DNA from: CAWDNM01 sp964521195
GTDB lineage: Bacteria > Actinomycetota > Coriobacteriia > Anaerosomatales > JAAXUF01
DNA: 64,000 bases
NCBI GenBank assembly: GCA_964521195.1
Contig: CAZFRE010000007.1
Location: 53,334 to 117,333 of the forward strand
Direction of reading: 5' to 3'
The notes beneath the pieces were generated by a model. The model saw only the letters and a program-made list of their open reading frames with translations. It did not search any database and was not told the DNA's origin. Shown here piece by piece: positions 7,040-16,143 of this stretch; within the stretch, counting starts at the first letter, position 1; every line of letters begins with the position of its first letter. Position numbers and translations under genes: made by a program.

Positions 7040-10000
7040 ATGTCACAGGGTTTCGTACATCTGCATGTCCATTCGCAGTTCAGCTTCATGGATGGAGCCG
7101 CCTCGTTGGACGGGCTGATCGGGCGAGCCGCGGAGCTTGAGATGGTCGCGCTCGCGCTGACGGACCATCAGGGGCTCTCGGGGGCCATCCGGTTCTATCA
7201 GGCCTGCAAGAAGGCGGACATCGCACCCATCATCGGCTGCGAGGTCGTGGTTGAGACCGCAGGGATTCTCGGCGATGAAGCGGACCTGCCGCCTGAGAAG
7301 CGGCTTACGTTGCCGGCAAGCGTCGGGTTCGGCCGAGCTGCGGGTTCCGGCTACCATCTCACGCTGCTCTGCCGTGATTTCGAGGGCTATCGCAACCTGT
7401 GCCGGCTGCTGTCCAAGACGCACCTGCGCGGGCCGCACGAGCAAAGCGTCGTGACGCTGCGCGATCTGGCCACCCACAGTGCCGGGCTTATCGGGATGTC
7501 GGGATGCGGGAATGGGGAGGCGGCCCGGGCGGTACTCGCGCGAGCGCCGGGGCGAGCTCGTGAGGCGCTCAGACGCCTGTCGTCATGCTTCGCGCCCGGA
7601 GACTTCTACGTCGAGCTCATCCATCCGCTCACCGCAGACGGGCCACGGCTCGTGGGTGGGCTTGCATCGCTCGCCGACGAGCTCGGACTGCCGGTCGTGG
7701 CCACCAACAACGTCCACTACGTCCATGCTGAAGATCACCGCATGCACGACGTGCTCTCGGCTGCAGGTGCGCGTTCCGCGCTGCCGGGGCCGTACGACCG
7801 ACCCAACGCCGAGCTGTCGCTCAAGCCTGCGAACGAGATGCGCCGGCTGTTCGAGGGGCTTTCGCGTGCGTGCGACGCCACGCTCGAGATCGCCGCGAAG
7901 TGCCAACTCGAACTGCCACTCGGACAGTTCCACTTCCCGGCCGCCGATATCCCGCAGACGGAAACACCCTACTCGGTACTCGCGAAAGAGGCGTGGCGCG
8001 GTCTCGAGAACCGCTACCGGCCCATGACGCCAGAAGCCATCTCGCGGCTGCAGCACGAGCTTTCACTCATAGATTCCATGGGATTCTCGGAGTACTTCCT
8101 CGTGGTCAAGGAGATCGTCGACTTCGCGAGATCGCAGGGTATCCGGTGTTCGGGGCGGGGGAGCGCGGGCGACTCGATCGTGAGCTACGCGCTCGGTATC
8201 ACGGACGCGGACCCCATCCGCTACGACCTGCTCTTCGAGCGGTTCCTCAATCCGGCTCGCCGGCAGATGCCCGACATCGACGTCGACTTCGACTCGGCCC
8301 GCCGAGACGAGATCATCGACTTCATCTACCGCCGTTTCGGCCACGAACATGTTGCCATGGTGGCGACGGTGAACACGATGACCGCCAGAAGCGCCGTGCG
8401 GGTGGTCGCGCGCTCGATGGGGCTGCCCATCGGCGAGGTCAACCGCCTCTCACGCCACCTGCCGTGGGTCGCCGCGCGCAAGATCCGCGAGGTGCTCGCC
8501 ACCTACCCGGAGTGCGCCCATCACCCGCTGCGCGACGAAGAGCACTGGGGCATGCTCCTCGACCTCGCCGAACAGCTCGACCACTGTCCCATGCACCTCG
8601 GCACGCACCTCGGCGGCTTCATCATCACGCGTGAACCCATCGCGAGCTGGATGCCACTGCAGTGGGCCGCCAAGGGCACGGTGGTCTCGCAGTACGACAA
8701 GGACGACATCGAAGCGCTCGGCCTCGTGAAGATGGACATCCTGGGCCTCAGGATGCACTCGGCGATCAGTGAGGCGGTCTCGCTCGCCCGCGCGCGGATG
8801 GGCGAGGAAGCGGTCCCGGAACCGTTCGAACTCGTGCCCGACGATGCGCGCGTGTTCGAGCAGGTCTCCAGCGCAGACACGGTGGGGATGTTCCAGCTTG
8901 AGAGCAGCGGGCAGCGAAACCTCTCGACCAGACTGAAGTCCTCCACATTCGAAGACATCATCGCTCAGATCTCGCTGTTCAGGCCCGGCCCCCTCGAAGC
9001 CGAGATGATCGCGCCGTTCATCCGCCGCCGGCACGGACTCGAACCCGTTGTGGTCCCGCACGAAGGCATGCGCGAGGTGCTTGCGGACTCCTACGGCGTC
9101 ATCGTCTACCAAGAGCAGGTGCTGCTCGTCGCGCGCGCCGTCGCCGGATTCGACCTCGCCGAGGCGGACTCGCTTCGCCGCGCGATGACGAAGGGGCGCA
9201 GCCGCGAGGAGATGGAGCGCATCCGGGCGCACTTTCTCGAGCGGGCGCTTGCGCGCGGGGTCGACTCGGCGGTGGCGAGCGAGGTGTTCCGGCAACTCGA
9301 AGGGTTCGCTGCCTACGGCTTCAACAAGGCGCACGCTGCCTGTTTCGCTGTGGTCAGCTACGCGAGTGCCTGGTTGCGCACCTACTATCCGGCCGAGTTC
9401 GCCGCCGCCATTCTCAACAACGAGCCGATGGGGTTCTACTCGGCGAGACTCGTCGTCAACGACGCGCGACGTCACGGTATCGAGATCCTGCCGCCGCACG
9501 TGAATGCGAGCCGGGCGCGTTACAGCATCGAGCGTGACGGTGCTGCGATCCGCGTAGGCTTGAAAGACGTGCACCGCATGACAGCGCGATTGCTGACCGC
9601 CATCGAGACCGAGCAGGCGGTGCGCCCCTTCCGCGACCTCGCCGACTTCCTGCGCCGTACGCGCGCAGAGCTACCTGCCGCCGAGTCACTCGTACGCATC
9701 GGTGCGCTCGATGGGCTCGGTGTCACCGAGGCGAACCGGCCACCCACCCGTGACGAGCTGCTCGCGCTGCTCCCCGAGGTCAAGGCGGTGCTTGCGCGGG
9801 AAGGCGTAGCCGGCGACGACACGCTGTGTCTTGCGCCGGCTCCCGTGCGCCCCGCCGAGGACCCATCGCACGTGAGTGGCTGGAGTGCGGCACGGCGACT
9901 CTCGGCGGAGCTCGAGCTCACGGGGCTCTCGCTCACCGCACATCCGCTCGCGCTCGCCGCAGGCGATCTTACGGCCCGGGGCGTCACCTGGGCGCGCGAC

Positions 10001-10426
10001 CTGCGTACGCTGCCGGACCGCACCCGCGTACGCGTCGCGGGCGTCCGCGAGCGAGCGCAGACGCCCCGGACGCGCTCGGGTAAGCGCACGTGCTTCCTCA
10101 CGCTCGAAGACCCCACCGGGTTGCTCGACGTCGTGGTCTTCTCGGACGCGCTCGAGCGCAGTGGCGAGGCGATCGTGAAGCACCGGGCATACGTGGTCGA
10201 GGGCACGCTGCAGAACAACTGCGAGCGGGGACTGGCGATCGTCGCCGACGTCGTGAAGCCCTACGTCGTCCGTACGACCGCCGGCGATCGGGTCAGGCTC
10301 CGCAGAGGCGTGCCGAGCGGACCGATGGGACCGGCGTTGGGCGGTGCGGGAGCCCCCGAGGAAGAGAGTTGGGAGGCAGCTGAGGCGACACTGGCCGCCG
10401 AGGAACGCGCGGGCTACGGGAGCTAG
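7040..10426 (+). CDS. dnaE2: Error-prone DNA polymerase III alpha-type subunit (DnaE2-like)
   Basis: 1128 residues from ATG 7040 (AGGA at 7027-7030 gives 9-nt spacing; GTG 7034 is possible). Order: PHP domain (HLHVHSQFSFMDGA at the N-terminus, TDHQGLSGA), C-family polymerase core with catalytic PDIDVDFD near residue 411, LGTHLGGFIITREP and YDKDDIEALGLVKMDILGL typical of DnaE2 rather than DnaE1, a helix-hairpin-helix region and an OB fold (about 990-1075). Such polymerases do translesion synthesis in the SOS response. It is translationally linked to DUF6504 under a LexA box. No imuA/imuB lies beside it. Its stop codon shares CTAG with the convergent dinB stop. Confidence 0.9.
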   Translation: MSQGFVHLHVHSQFSFMDGAASLDGLIGRAAELEMVALALTDHQGLSGAIRFYQACKKADIAPIIGCEVVVETAGILGDEADLPPEKRLTLPASVGFGRAAGSGYHLTLLCRDFEGYRNLCRLLSKTHLRGPHEQSVVTLRDLATHSAGLIGMSGCGNGEAARAVLARAPGRAREALRRLSSCFAPGDFYVELIHPLTADGPRLVGGLASLADELGLPVVATNNVHYVHAEDHRMHDVLSAAGARSALPGPYDRPNAELSLKPANEMRRLFEGLSRACDATLEIAAKCQLELPLGQFHFPAADIPQTETPYSVLAKEAWRGLENRYRPMTPEAISRLQHELSLIDSMGFSEYFLVVKEIVDFARSQGIRCSGRGSAGDSIVSYALGITDADPIRYDLLFERFLNPARRQMPDIDVDFDSARRDEIIDFIYRRFGHEHVAMVATVNTMTARSAVRVVARSMGLPIGEVNRLSRHLPWVAARKIREVLATYPECAHHPLRDEEHWGMLLDLAEQLDHCPMHLGTHLGGFIITREPIASWMPLQWAAKGTVVSQYDKDDIEALGLVKMDILGLRMHSAISEAVSLARARMGEEAVPEPFELVPDDARVFEQVSSADTVGMFQLESSGQRNLSTRLKSSTFEDIIAQISLFRPGPLEAEMIAPFIRRRHGLEPVVVPHEGMREVLADSYGVIVYQEQVLLVARAVAGFDLAEADSLRRAMTKGRSREEMERIRAHFLERALARGVDSAVASEVFRQLEGFAAYGFNKAHAACFAVVSYASAWLRTYYPAEFAAAILNNEPMGFYSARLVVNDARRHGIEILPPHVNASRARYSIERDGAAIRVGLKDVHRMTARLLTAIETEQAVRPFRDLADFLRRTRAELPAAESLVRIGALDGLGVTEANRPPTRDELLALLPEVKAVLAREGVAGDDTLCLAPAPVRPAEDPSHVSGWSAARRLSAELELTGLSLTAHPLALAAGDLTARGVTWARDLRTLPDRTRVRVAGVRERAQTPRTRSGKRTCFLTLEDPTGLLDVVVFSDALERSGEAIVKHRAYVVEGTLQNNCERGLAIVADVVKPYVVRTTAGDRVRLRRGVPSGPMGPALGGAGAPEEESWEAAEATLAAEERAGYGS

Positions 10427-11703
10427 CGAGCGTCTCGGCTGTCCGGGTCGTCACCGGCTGGAGTCCCGGTCGACCTGCGCGGTGCTTTCAGTTCACGCCC
10501 GAACCGAACCGCGCCGTCCCCGAACTTCTCGCGCACGGCGTCAAGTCCGCGCACGAGTTCCTCACGCGCCGAACGCCCGCTGCCGGTGACCTCATCGAGC
10601 CTGTTCGACTCGCCGAGCAGATCGAGCTGCACGGCCTTGTCGTCAAAGCCCGACACGCCGACGCCCAGCAGGCGCAACCCGATTCCCGGTGACCACGCCT
10701 GGTGGATGAGCTCCCGCGCGACACCGCCGAAGACCGCCTCGTCGTCTGTCGGGGCGGGTAGTGTCCGTCGCACCGTCTTCGTCGTGAAGTCAGAGAACCG
10801 AAGCTTCACATTCACCGTCCGGCCGGAAAGACCCTTACGTCGCAAGCGCTGACCGACCTTGGCCGCGAGAGCGGCAAGCGCGCCTTCGACGTCTTCAGGG
10901 CTGCGTACGTCCGTGGCGAACGTGCGCTCGTTCGAAACAGACTTCACAGGGTCGTTCTCATGGACCTCGCGCACATCTCGCCCGCGCGCACGGGCCACAA
11001 GTCCCGCTCCATGGCTCCCGAGAACCTCGGAAGTCGTGATCTCATCGAGGGAGGCCAGAAGTCCGAGCGTGGTGATGCCGAGAGAGGCGAGCCTCTCCGC
11101 GGTCTTGGGACCGATGCCCGGCATGGCACGCACCGGAAGTGGCGCAAGGAACGCCTCCTCCTCCCCGGGGCACACAACGGTCAAACCGTCGGGCTTGTCG
11201 TGGTCGCTCGCGATCTTGGCGACCGACTTGACCGCCGACACCCCAACCGAACAGGTGATGCCCAACTCGGCCACCCTGGCCCTGATGCGGCGCGCGATGG
11301 CGACCGGGTGCTCCGATGTGAATCGGCCAGGGGTGACGTCGAGGTACGCCTCGTCGATGGAGACCGGCTGAAACCGTGGAGTCTCATCGGCGAAGATGGA
11401 CCGCACCGCGAGCGACATCTCGCGGTATCGGTCGAAACTGCCATGCGTCCAGATGGCCTGTGGGCAGAGTTGCGCGGCGCGTGCTGAAGGCATCGCGGAT
11501 CGCACACCGAAGGCACGCGCTTCATAGCTGCAGGTGGAGACGACACCCCTCCGCCCGGGATCCCCACCCACGATGACGGGCTTGCCACGCCATTCCGGAT
11601 GGTCGAGTTGCTCGACAGCGGCGAAGAATGCGTCGAGGTCGACATGCAGGATGGCGCGTCCGTGCCACGGCGCGTTCTCGCAGGGATGTGGCGCTTCGGT
11701 CAT
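10423..11703 (-). CDS. dinB: DNA polymerase IV (Y-family)
   Basis: 426 residues, slightly long for the family because of a charged C-terminal tail. Catalytic acids are in HVDLDAFFAAVEQ (Asp22, Asp24) and SIDEAYL (Asp117, Glu118); the palm and fingers (YEARAFGVRSAMP), helix-hairpin-helix (MPGIGPKTAERL) and little-finger domains follow in normal order. A beta-clamp binding peptide QLDLLG is near residue 370. It performs error-prone bypass synthesis. It converges on the DnaE2-like gene, overlapping by 4 bp, and diverges from nfo over 66 bp. I see no good Shine-Dalgarno or LexA box at its start. Confidence 0.95.
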   Translation of the reverse strand: MTEAPHPCENAPWHGRAILHVDLDAFFAAVEQLDHPEWRGKPVIVGGDPGRRGVVSTCSYEARAFGVRSAMPSARAAQLCPQAIWTHGSFDRYREMSLAVRSIFADETPRFQPVSIDEAYLDVTPGRFTSEHPVAIARRIRARVAELGITCSVGVSAVKSVAKIASDHDKPDGLTVVCPGEEEAFLAPLPVRAMPGIGPKTAERLASLGITTLGLLASLDEITTSEVLGSHGAGLVARARGRDVREVHENDPVKSVSNERTFATDVRSPEDVEGALAALAAKVGQRLRRKGLSGRTVNVKLRFSDFTTKTVRRTLPAPTDDEAVFGGVARELIHQAWSPGIGLRLLGVGVSGFDDKAVQLDLLGESNRLDEVTGSGRSAREELVRGLDAVREKFGDGAVRFGRELKAPRRSTGTPAGDDPDSRDAR

Positions 11704-11769
11704 GCTGTCGAGTGTACAGCCGAGTGCTGACACACGGCATCGCAGACACCCGCAGGAAGAAGGTCGCAC

Positions 11770-12633
11770 ATGCTTCTGGGCGCACACATCTCCGTTTCGG
11801 GCGGCTACCTCAAAGCGGTTGACTACGCTCTGGACGTCGGCGCCGAGTGTGCGCAGATCTTCGCCAAGAGCCCTCGGCAATGGCGCGGTCCCGCCATCGA
11901 CCCCAAGGCGGCGGCGGAGTTCATCGCCGTGCGAGCGGAGCGTGGTCTGGGACCCGTGTTCACTCACACCGCGTACCTCATCAATCCGGCGACCTCGGAT
12001 CCGGCACTTCGTGAGAAGTCGATCCACGCGCTGGCAGACGAACTCGCGCGGGGCTCGCTCTTGGGCGCTGCCGGCGTCGTGACGCACATTGGCAACGACC
12101 CTGACGGCGATCCCCAAGCCGCCGCCGCACGCGTCGCCGAAGCGTGCGTTCGCGCGTTCGAGATCGCCGGCGGTGACGCCTGCCACACGCGTCTGCTGCT
12201 CGAGAACACCGCAGGTGCCGGACGGACGTTCGGCTCGAACTTCGAGGAGCTTGGCGCGTGCATCGCCGCAGCGGCACTGCCGGCGGAGCGGCTGGGTGTC
12301 TGTCTCGACACCTGTCATGCATGGGCCTACGGGATGCCGATCGGCTCGGCCGAGGGGTGGCGTGAGGTCATCGACGGCATCTCAGAATGCTGCGGAATGG
12401 AGCGCCTCGGGCTTATCCACGCCAACGACTGCCTGTTCGAGCGGGGCTCGCGCAAGGACCGGCACGCATGGATCGGCGACGGACACATCGGAGTGGAGGG
12501 ATTCCGGGCCATGCTGTGCGTGCCCGAGCTCGCGGATGTGTGCGCGGTCACTGAGATGCCGGGCGATGTTCCTGTAAAGGACGAAGAGAATCTGCGGCGC
12601 CTCGCTGACCTGCGCGCAGAATGCTTGGGATGA
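11770..12633 (+). CDS. nfo: Endonuclease IV (AP endonuclease)
   Basis: 287 residues, family-typical. TIM-barrel apurinic/apyrimidinic endonuclease with three zinc ions: ligand motifs HTAYLINPA, LLENTAGAGRTFG, LDTCHAWAYG, HANDC, HAWIGDGHIG and TEMPGD are all present in order. It nicks DNA 5' to abasic sites in base-excision repair. GGAAGAAGG precedes the ATG. Placed next to two translesion polymerases, so this part of the window is a DNA-damage neighbourhood. Confidence 0.96.
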   Translation: MLLGAHISVSGGYLKAVDYALDVGAECAQIFAKSPRQWRGPAIDPKAAAEFIAVRAERGLGPVFTHTAYLINPATSDPALREKSIHALADELARGSLLGAAGVVTHIGNDPDGDPQAAAARVAEACVRAFEIAGGDACHTRLLLENTAGAGRTFGSNFEELGACIAAAALPAERLGVCLDTCHAWAYGMPIGSAEGWREVIDGISECCGMERLGLIHANDCLFERGSRKDRHAWIGDGHIGVEGFRAMLCVPELADVCAVTEMPGDVPVKDEENLRRLADLRAECLG

Positions 12634-12661
12634 ACGCTCGGCAATTGCACGAGCCAGACTG

Positions 12662-12690
12662 TTGCCCGCACGCGACCACCCGCATACGAT
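12662..12690 (+). promoter_or_regulatory. Putative promoter of the acidic protein gene
   Basis: TTGCCC (12662-12667), 17-nt spacer, TACGAT (12685-12690), 60 nt before the start codon at 12750. Moderate match, good spacing. Confidence 0.45.
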
Positions 12691-12749
12691 GACTTCATTG
12701 ACTGGCCGCGCACGCAGCGGTCTCGGCATGCGACGAAGCGAGGACTCGG

Positions 12750-14072
12750 ATGGCCTTCTTCCTGCTCGGACGATCTGAAGACGGAGACCTCTCACTACTC
12801 TCCGCCCTGTCGTTCGAATCCCGTCAGGACGCCCTTGCCGAACTCGGCAGAATCACTGCGCAGCCCACCTTCAGCAACTGGGACGACGAGGTCCTGATGC
12901 TCGACCTCGAGTCCGGTACGCCGGTACTGCTCGTCCGACCCGCAGATCAGGCGAGTCCGGCAACGGAATCCGACGCACCCGCGTCGGACGAGCCCGAAAC
13001 CGCCCTCGACGAGGTCGAAACCGTTCCGGACGAGACCGACACCGTTGACGACGAGACGGCTGACGGGCAGGGCGCAGACGACGAGGAGACCCCCGAACCG
13101 GAGGAGACGGTCTTCGCCGGCCTGGCGGACGAAGACGACGCGGAGCCGCACGACGTATCCGGTCACGAGCAGTCCGACGAACCCGTCGAATCCGCAACCG
13201 ATGAGCCTGAGCCCGCGGACGCGCAGTCCGACGACGCCGAGGTCGACGAACCGGCAGTGACGGAAGAGGCGCCGGAGGCCACCGACGAAGCCTCCGAGGC
13301 ACCCGCAGGCGACACGGAGGACTCGCCGGCGGAGTCCACAGACCAGATGGACGCACTGCGCGCGGCGATTGCTCGAACCACCGAGCACATGGAGGCCTCG
13401 GGTATCGTTGCCCCCGAGTCGATCGGCCCTGCGGCAGAGGAGCCCGCCGACGAAACCCCGGACGACGCCGAATCGGCGGAGGAGCCGGTCGAGCCGGCCT
13501 CCGAGGATGCTGGGGCCTCGGCCGAACCCAGCGCATGGCCGTGGGCGACCGAGACACCGGCGACCGTGATCGAGGTTGAGGACCTCCGCCCTGCACCCGA
13601 CATCGCGTTCGTGCTGGACGGTCTTGAGGAGCCCGCCATCGACGACGGCGGTAGCCTCATCACGGCGGCGGTCGACGATGAGACGCTGGCGAGCAATCGG
13701 CCCGTCATCCTCGGGGCCTACGGCGATTCCGAACCCAGCACCGACAAGGAGGCCGCACCCGACGAGGACGTAGCGTCCACCGTCGCGGGCGAGGAGAGCC
13801 CGTTTGCCGAGGACTCGAGCGCCGATACCGGTGACACGGAGGCGGAGGAGGACGCGGGATCCGACTTCATCGTTCTCGATGACGTTGCGGCTCCCGCCGA
13901 GACGACCGAGCCGACGGAGCCCGCGTCCGCCACCCCGGACACTCCCGAGACGGACCGCGAGGATGTATTGGGCCTGAGCTCGTACTCGTGCGCTGACTGC
14001 GTCTACGTGGATACGTGCCCCAACAAGGATCAGCGCCGGCCCGAGGACTGCGGTTCCTTCCAGTGGAAGTAG
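12750..14072 (+). CDS. Acidic low-complexity protein with Cys-rich C-terminus
   Basis: 440 residues, not recognised. Residues 1-75 look folded (MAFFLLGRSEDG, then a short alpha/beta stretch). Residues about 75-405 are a disordered, very acidic Asp/Glu/Pro/Ala region with repeated EPE/DEPE-like units. The last 27 residues form a compact Cys motif, CADCVYVDTCPNKDQ then DCGSF, i.e. CX2CX5CX10C, suited to zinc or an Fe-S cluster. No signal peptide or membrane segment, so cytoplasmic. The chelatase-type gene starts 4 bp later and may be in the same transcript, hinting at a metal-related role, which is inference only. Confidence 0.7.
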   Translation: MAFFLLGRSEDGDLSLLSALSFESRQDALAELGRITAQPTFSNWDDEVLMLDLESGTPVLLVRPADQASPATESDAPASDEPETALDEVETVPDETDTVDDETADGQGADDEETPEPEETVFAGLADEDDAEPHDVSGHEQSDEPVESATDEPEPADAQSDDAEVDEPAVTEEAPEATDEASEAPAGDTEDSPAESTDQMDALRAAIARTTEHMEASGIVAPESIGPAAEEPADETPDDAESAEEPVEPASEDAGASAEPSAWPWATETPATVIEVEDLRPAPDIAFVLDGLEEPAIDDGGSLITAAVDDETLASNRPVILGAYGDSEPSTDKEAAPDEDVASTVAGEESPFAEDSSADTGDTEAEEDAGSDFIVLDDVAAPAETTEPTEPASATPDTPETDREDVLGLSSYSCADCVYVDTCPNKDQRRPEDCGSFQWK

Positions 14073-14076
14073 CGTG

Positions 14077-16065
14077 ATGCGGGTGTCTCGTCGCCCGGCA
14101 CATCACTTTCCGTTCTCGGCGATCGTCGGCCAGGAGACCCTCAAGACCGCGTTGCTGCTCAACGCCGTGGACCCACGAGTCGGCGGCGTTCTCATTCGAG
14201 GCGAGAAGGGCACCGCGAAGTCCACCGCGGTCAGAGCGCTCGCGGCCGTGCTGCCGCCGCTCGACGTCAACGACGGGTGTCGCTTCTCGTGCGACCCGTC
14301 CGATCCGGGGTCGTGGTGCACCGAGTGCGCGGACCGTCGCGACGCCGGCCCCATCGCCAAGGTCCAGCGCCCGGCACGGGTCGTGGACCTGCCCGTGTCC
14401 GCCACCGAGGACCGCCTCGTCGGCACGCTCGACCTCGAGCACGCGCTCAAGCATGGCGAGCGCGTCTACGAACCCGGTCTCCTCGCCTCGGCGAATCGCG
14501 CCATTCTCTACGTCGACGAGGTCAACCTGCTCGACGATCACCTCGTGGACACGTTGTTGGATGCGGCAGCCATGGGTGTGAACACCGTCGAGCGAGAAGG
14601 CGTCTCGTTCACCCATCCGGCGCGGTTCATCCTCGTGGGAACCATGAATCCCGAGGAGGGCGACTTGAGACCCCAGCTGTTGGACCGCTTCGGGCTGTGC
14701 GTCGACGTGATCGGCGTGCGTGACCCGGAACAGCGGGTCGAGATCGTCCGCCGGCGACGCGCGTTCGAAGAGGACCCGCGCGAGTTCGGCAGGGTCTGGG
14801 CCGAGGAGGAGGCGTCCGTCTCCTCGCTCATCAAGGGTGCCCGGCTGCGGCTGGGTTCGATCACCATCTCCGATGAGATCCTCTACGCGATCGCGAACCT
14901 CGCGTTGACCGCAGGTGTGGATGGCCACCGAGCCGACCAGGTCATGGCGCGCGCGGCAGTGGTCCTGGCTGCCCTCGATGGCCGGAGCGAGGCATCGCTC
15001 GACGACGTCGCCCGGGTCGCGCCTCTGGTCCTCGCACACCGCATGCGTCGCACGCTCTTCGACGAGCCGCGACTCGACTCCAATGCGCTCGCAACACTCA
15101 TCACCGAGACGCTCGGAGTCCGTGAGGAAGACGTCACCGCTGCCGAGGGCGCAGGCGGCGAGCCCAGCCTCGATCAGACCACCATCTACGACGCGCTTTC
15201 GCCTGGCGCACTCACTTCGCCTGCAGGGGAGGTCATCTCCGGAGCAACGCTCCAGACCGCGATAGACGACACCCGCAGATCGATCCGCGGGCGACGTCAG
15301 GAGTCGGTCTCGGCTGATGGCCGCGGGCGCTATGTCCGCGCCGAGGAGCCGACGCCAGGCTCACGCCCGTCTGACATGGCCTTCGACGCGACGATCCGCG
15401 CGGCGGCGCCCATGCAGCAAGCACGCGCCGGGGCGGACGGGCTCGCGATCTCGATCGACCCGTCCGAGGTCCGCCGAAAGGTACGCACGCGCAAGGTCGG
15501 CAGTTCGATCGTCTTCTGCGTCGACGCGAGCGGATCCATGGGGGCGACCAATCGAATGGCCGCAGCGAAGGCCGCCATCCTCGACCTGCTCGTCGACGCG
15601 TACCAACGCCGCGACCGCGTCTCACTGGTCTCGTTTCGGGGAGAGGGTGCCGAGGTGGTACTTGCCCCCACGGCGAGTGTCGAACTCGCCACCATGAAGC
15701 TCCGGAGCCTTCCGACTGGTGGAGCCACCCCTCTAGCCGCAGGAATCCTGCGAGCACTCGAGGTCGTCGCCTCTGAGCGCCGACGGGCCCCTGACACGGT
15801 CGCGTGGGTGGTTCTGGTCACCGATGGACGAGGCAACGTGGGAATCGAGGGCGGGATCGGCAGTGACGACGCACTCGCCGCAGCCAGACAGCTCGGTGCG
15901 GCAAACGTCGGTGCTGTGATAGTGGACACAGGAATCGGCGGTCGTGACAGCGGAGGTGCCAGAGAGCTCGCGCGGGCCGCCAACGCCGAGTACGTCAAGC
16001 TACCTGCCCTGACAGGCGAACGCATCAGCACGCTCGTGCGCGACAGAATCGTCACCGGCAGGTAA
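14077..16065 (+). CDS. Fused AAA+/VWA chelatase-type protein (ChlI-ChlD/BchI-BchD like)
   Basis: 662 residues from ATG 14077 (a GTG at 14074 is in frame). N-terminal AAA+ module: Walker A GEKGTAKST near residue 43, a Cys-containing insert (CRFSCDP, WCTECADRR), Walker B region AILYVDEVNLLDD, and sensor motif GTMNPEEGDLRPQLLDRFG. Acidic/proline linker, then a C-terminal von Willebrand A domain with an intact MIDAS, DASGSMG (about 482-488), TGGATPLA and VTDGRGN. Such fusions power insertion of Mg or Co into tetrapyrroles together with a large H/CobN subunit. No such subunit is in the window, so the metal and substrate are unknown; a MoxR-like chaperone role is the alternative. Confidence 0.88.
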   Translation: MRVSRRPAHHFPFSAIVGQETLKTALLLNAVDPRVGGVLIRGEKGTAKSTAVRALAAVLPPLDVNDGCRFSCDPSDPGSWCTECADRRDAGPIAKVQRPARVVDLPVSATEDRLVGTLDLEHALKHGERVYEPGLLASANRAILYVDEVNLLDDHLVDTLLDAAAMGVNTVEREGVSFTHPARFILVGTMNPEEGDLRPQLLDRFGLCVDVIGVRDPEQRVEIVRRRRAFEEDPREFGRVWAEEEASVSSLIKGARLRLGSITISDEILYAIANLALTAGVDGHRADQVMARAAVVLAALDGRSEASLDDVARVAPLVLAHRMRRTLFDEPRLDSNALATLITETLGVREEDVTAAEGAGGEPSLDQTTIYDALSPGALTSPAGEVISGATLQTAIDDTRRSIRGRRQESVSADGRGRYVRAEEPTPGSRPSDMAFDATIRAAAPMQQARAGADGLAISIDPSEVRRKVRTRKVGSSIVFCVDASGSMGATNRMAAAKAAILDLLVDAYQRRDRVSLVSFRGEGAEVVLAPTASVELATMKLRSLPTGGATPLAAGILRALEVVASERRRAPDTVAWVVLVTDGRGNVGIEGGIGSDDALAAARQLGAANVGAVIVDTGIGGRDSGGARELARAANAEYVKLPALTGERISTLVRDRIVTGR

Positions 16066-16143
16066 GGCGTCTGCGCCGATTTGCCGATACAATCGTGCAG
16101 TAGTGCCAGAAGTCGCAGCATCTGATTGAAGGGTAGTCTGGCT

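Noticed and set aside
11704..11769. LexA box between dinB and nfo
   Set aside because: No CGAAC...GTTCG palindrome in the 66-bp gap.
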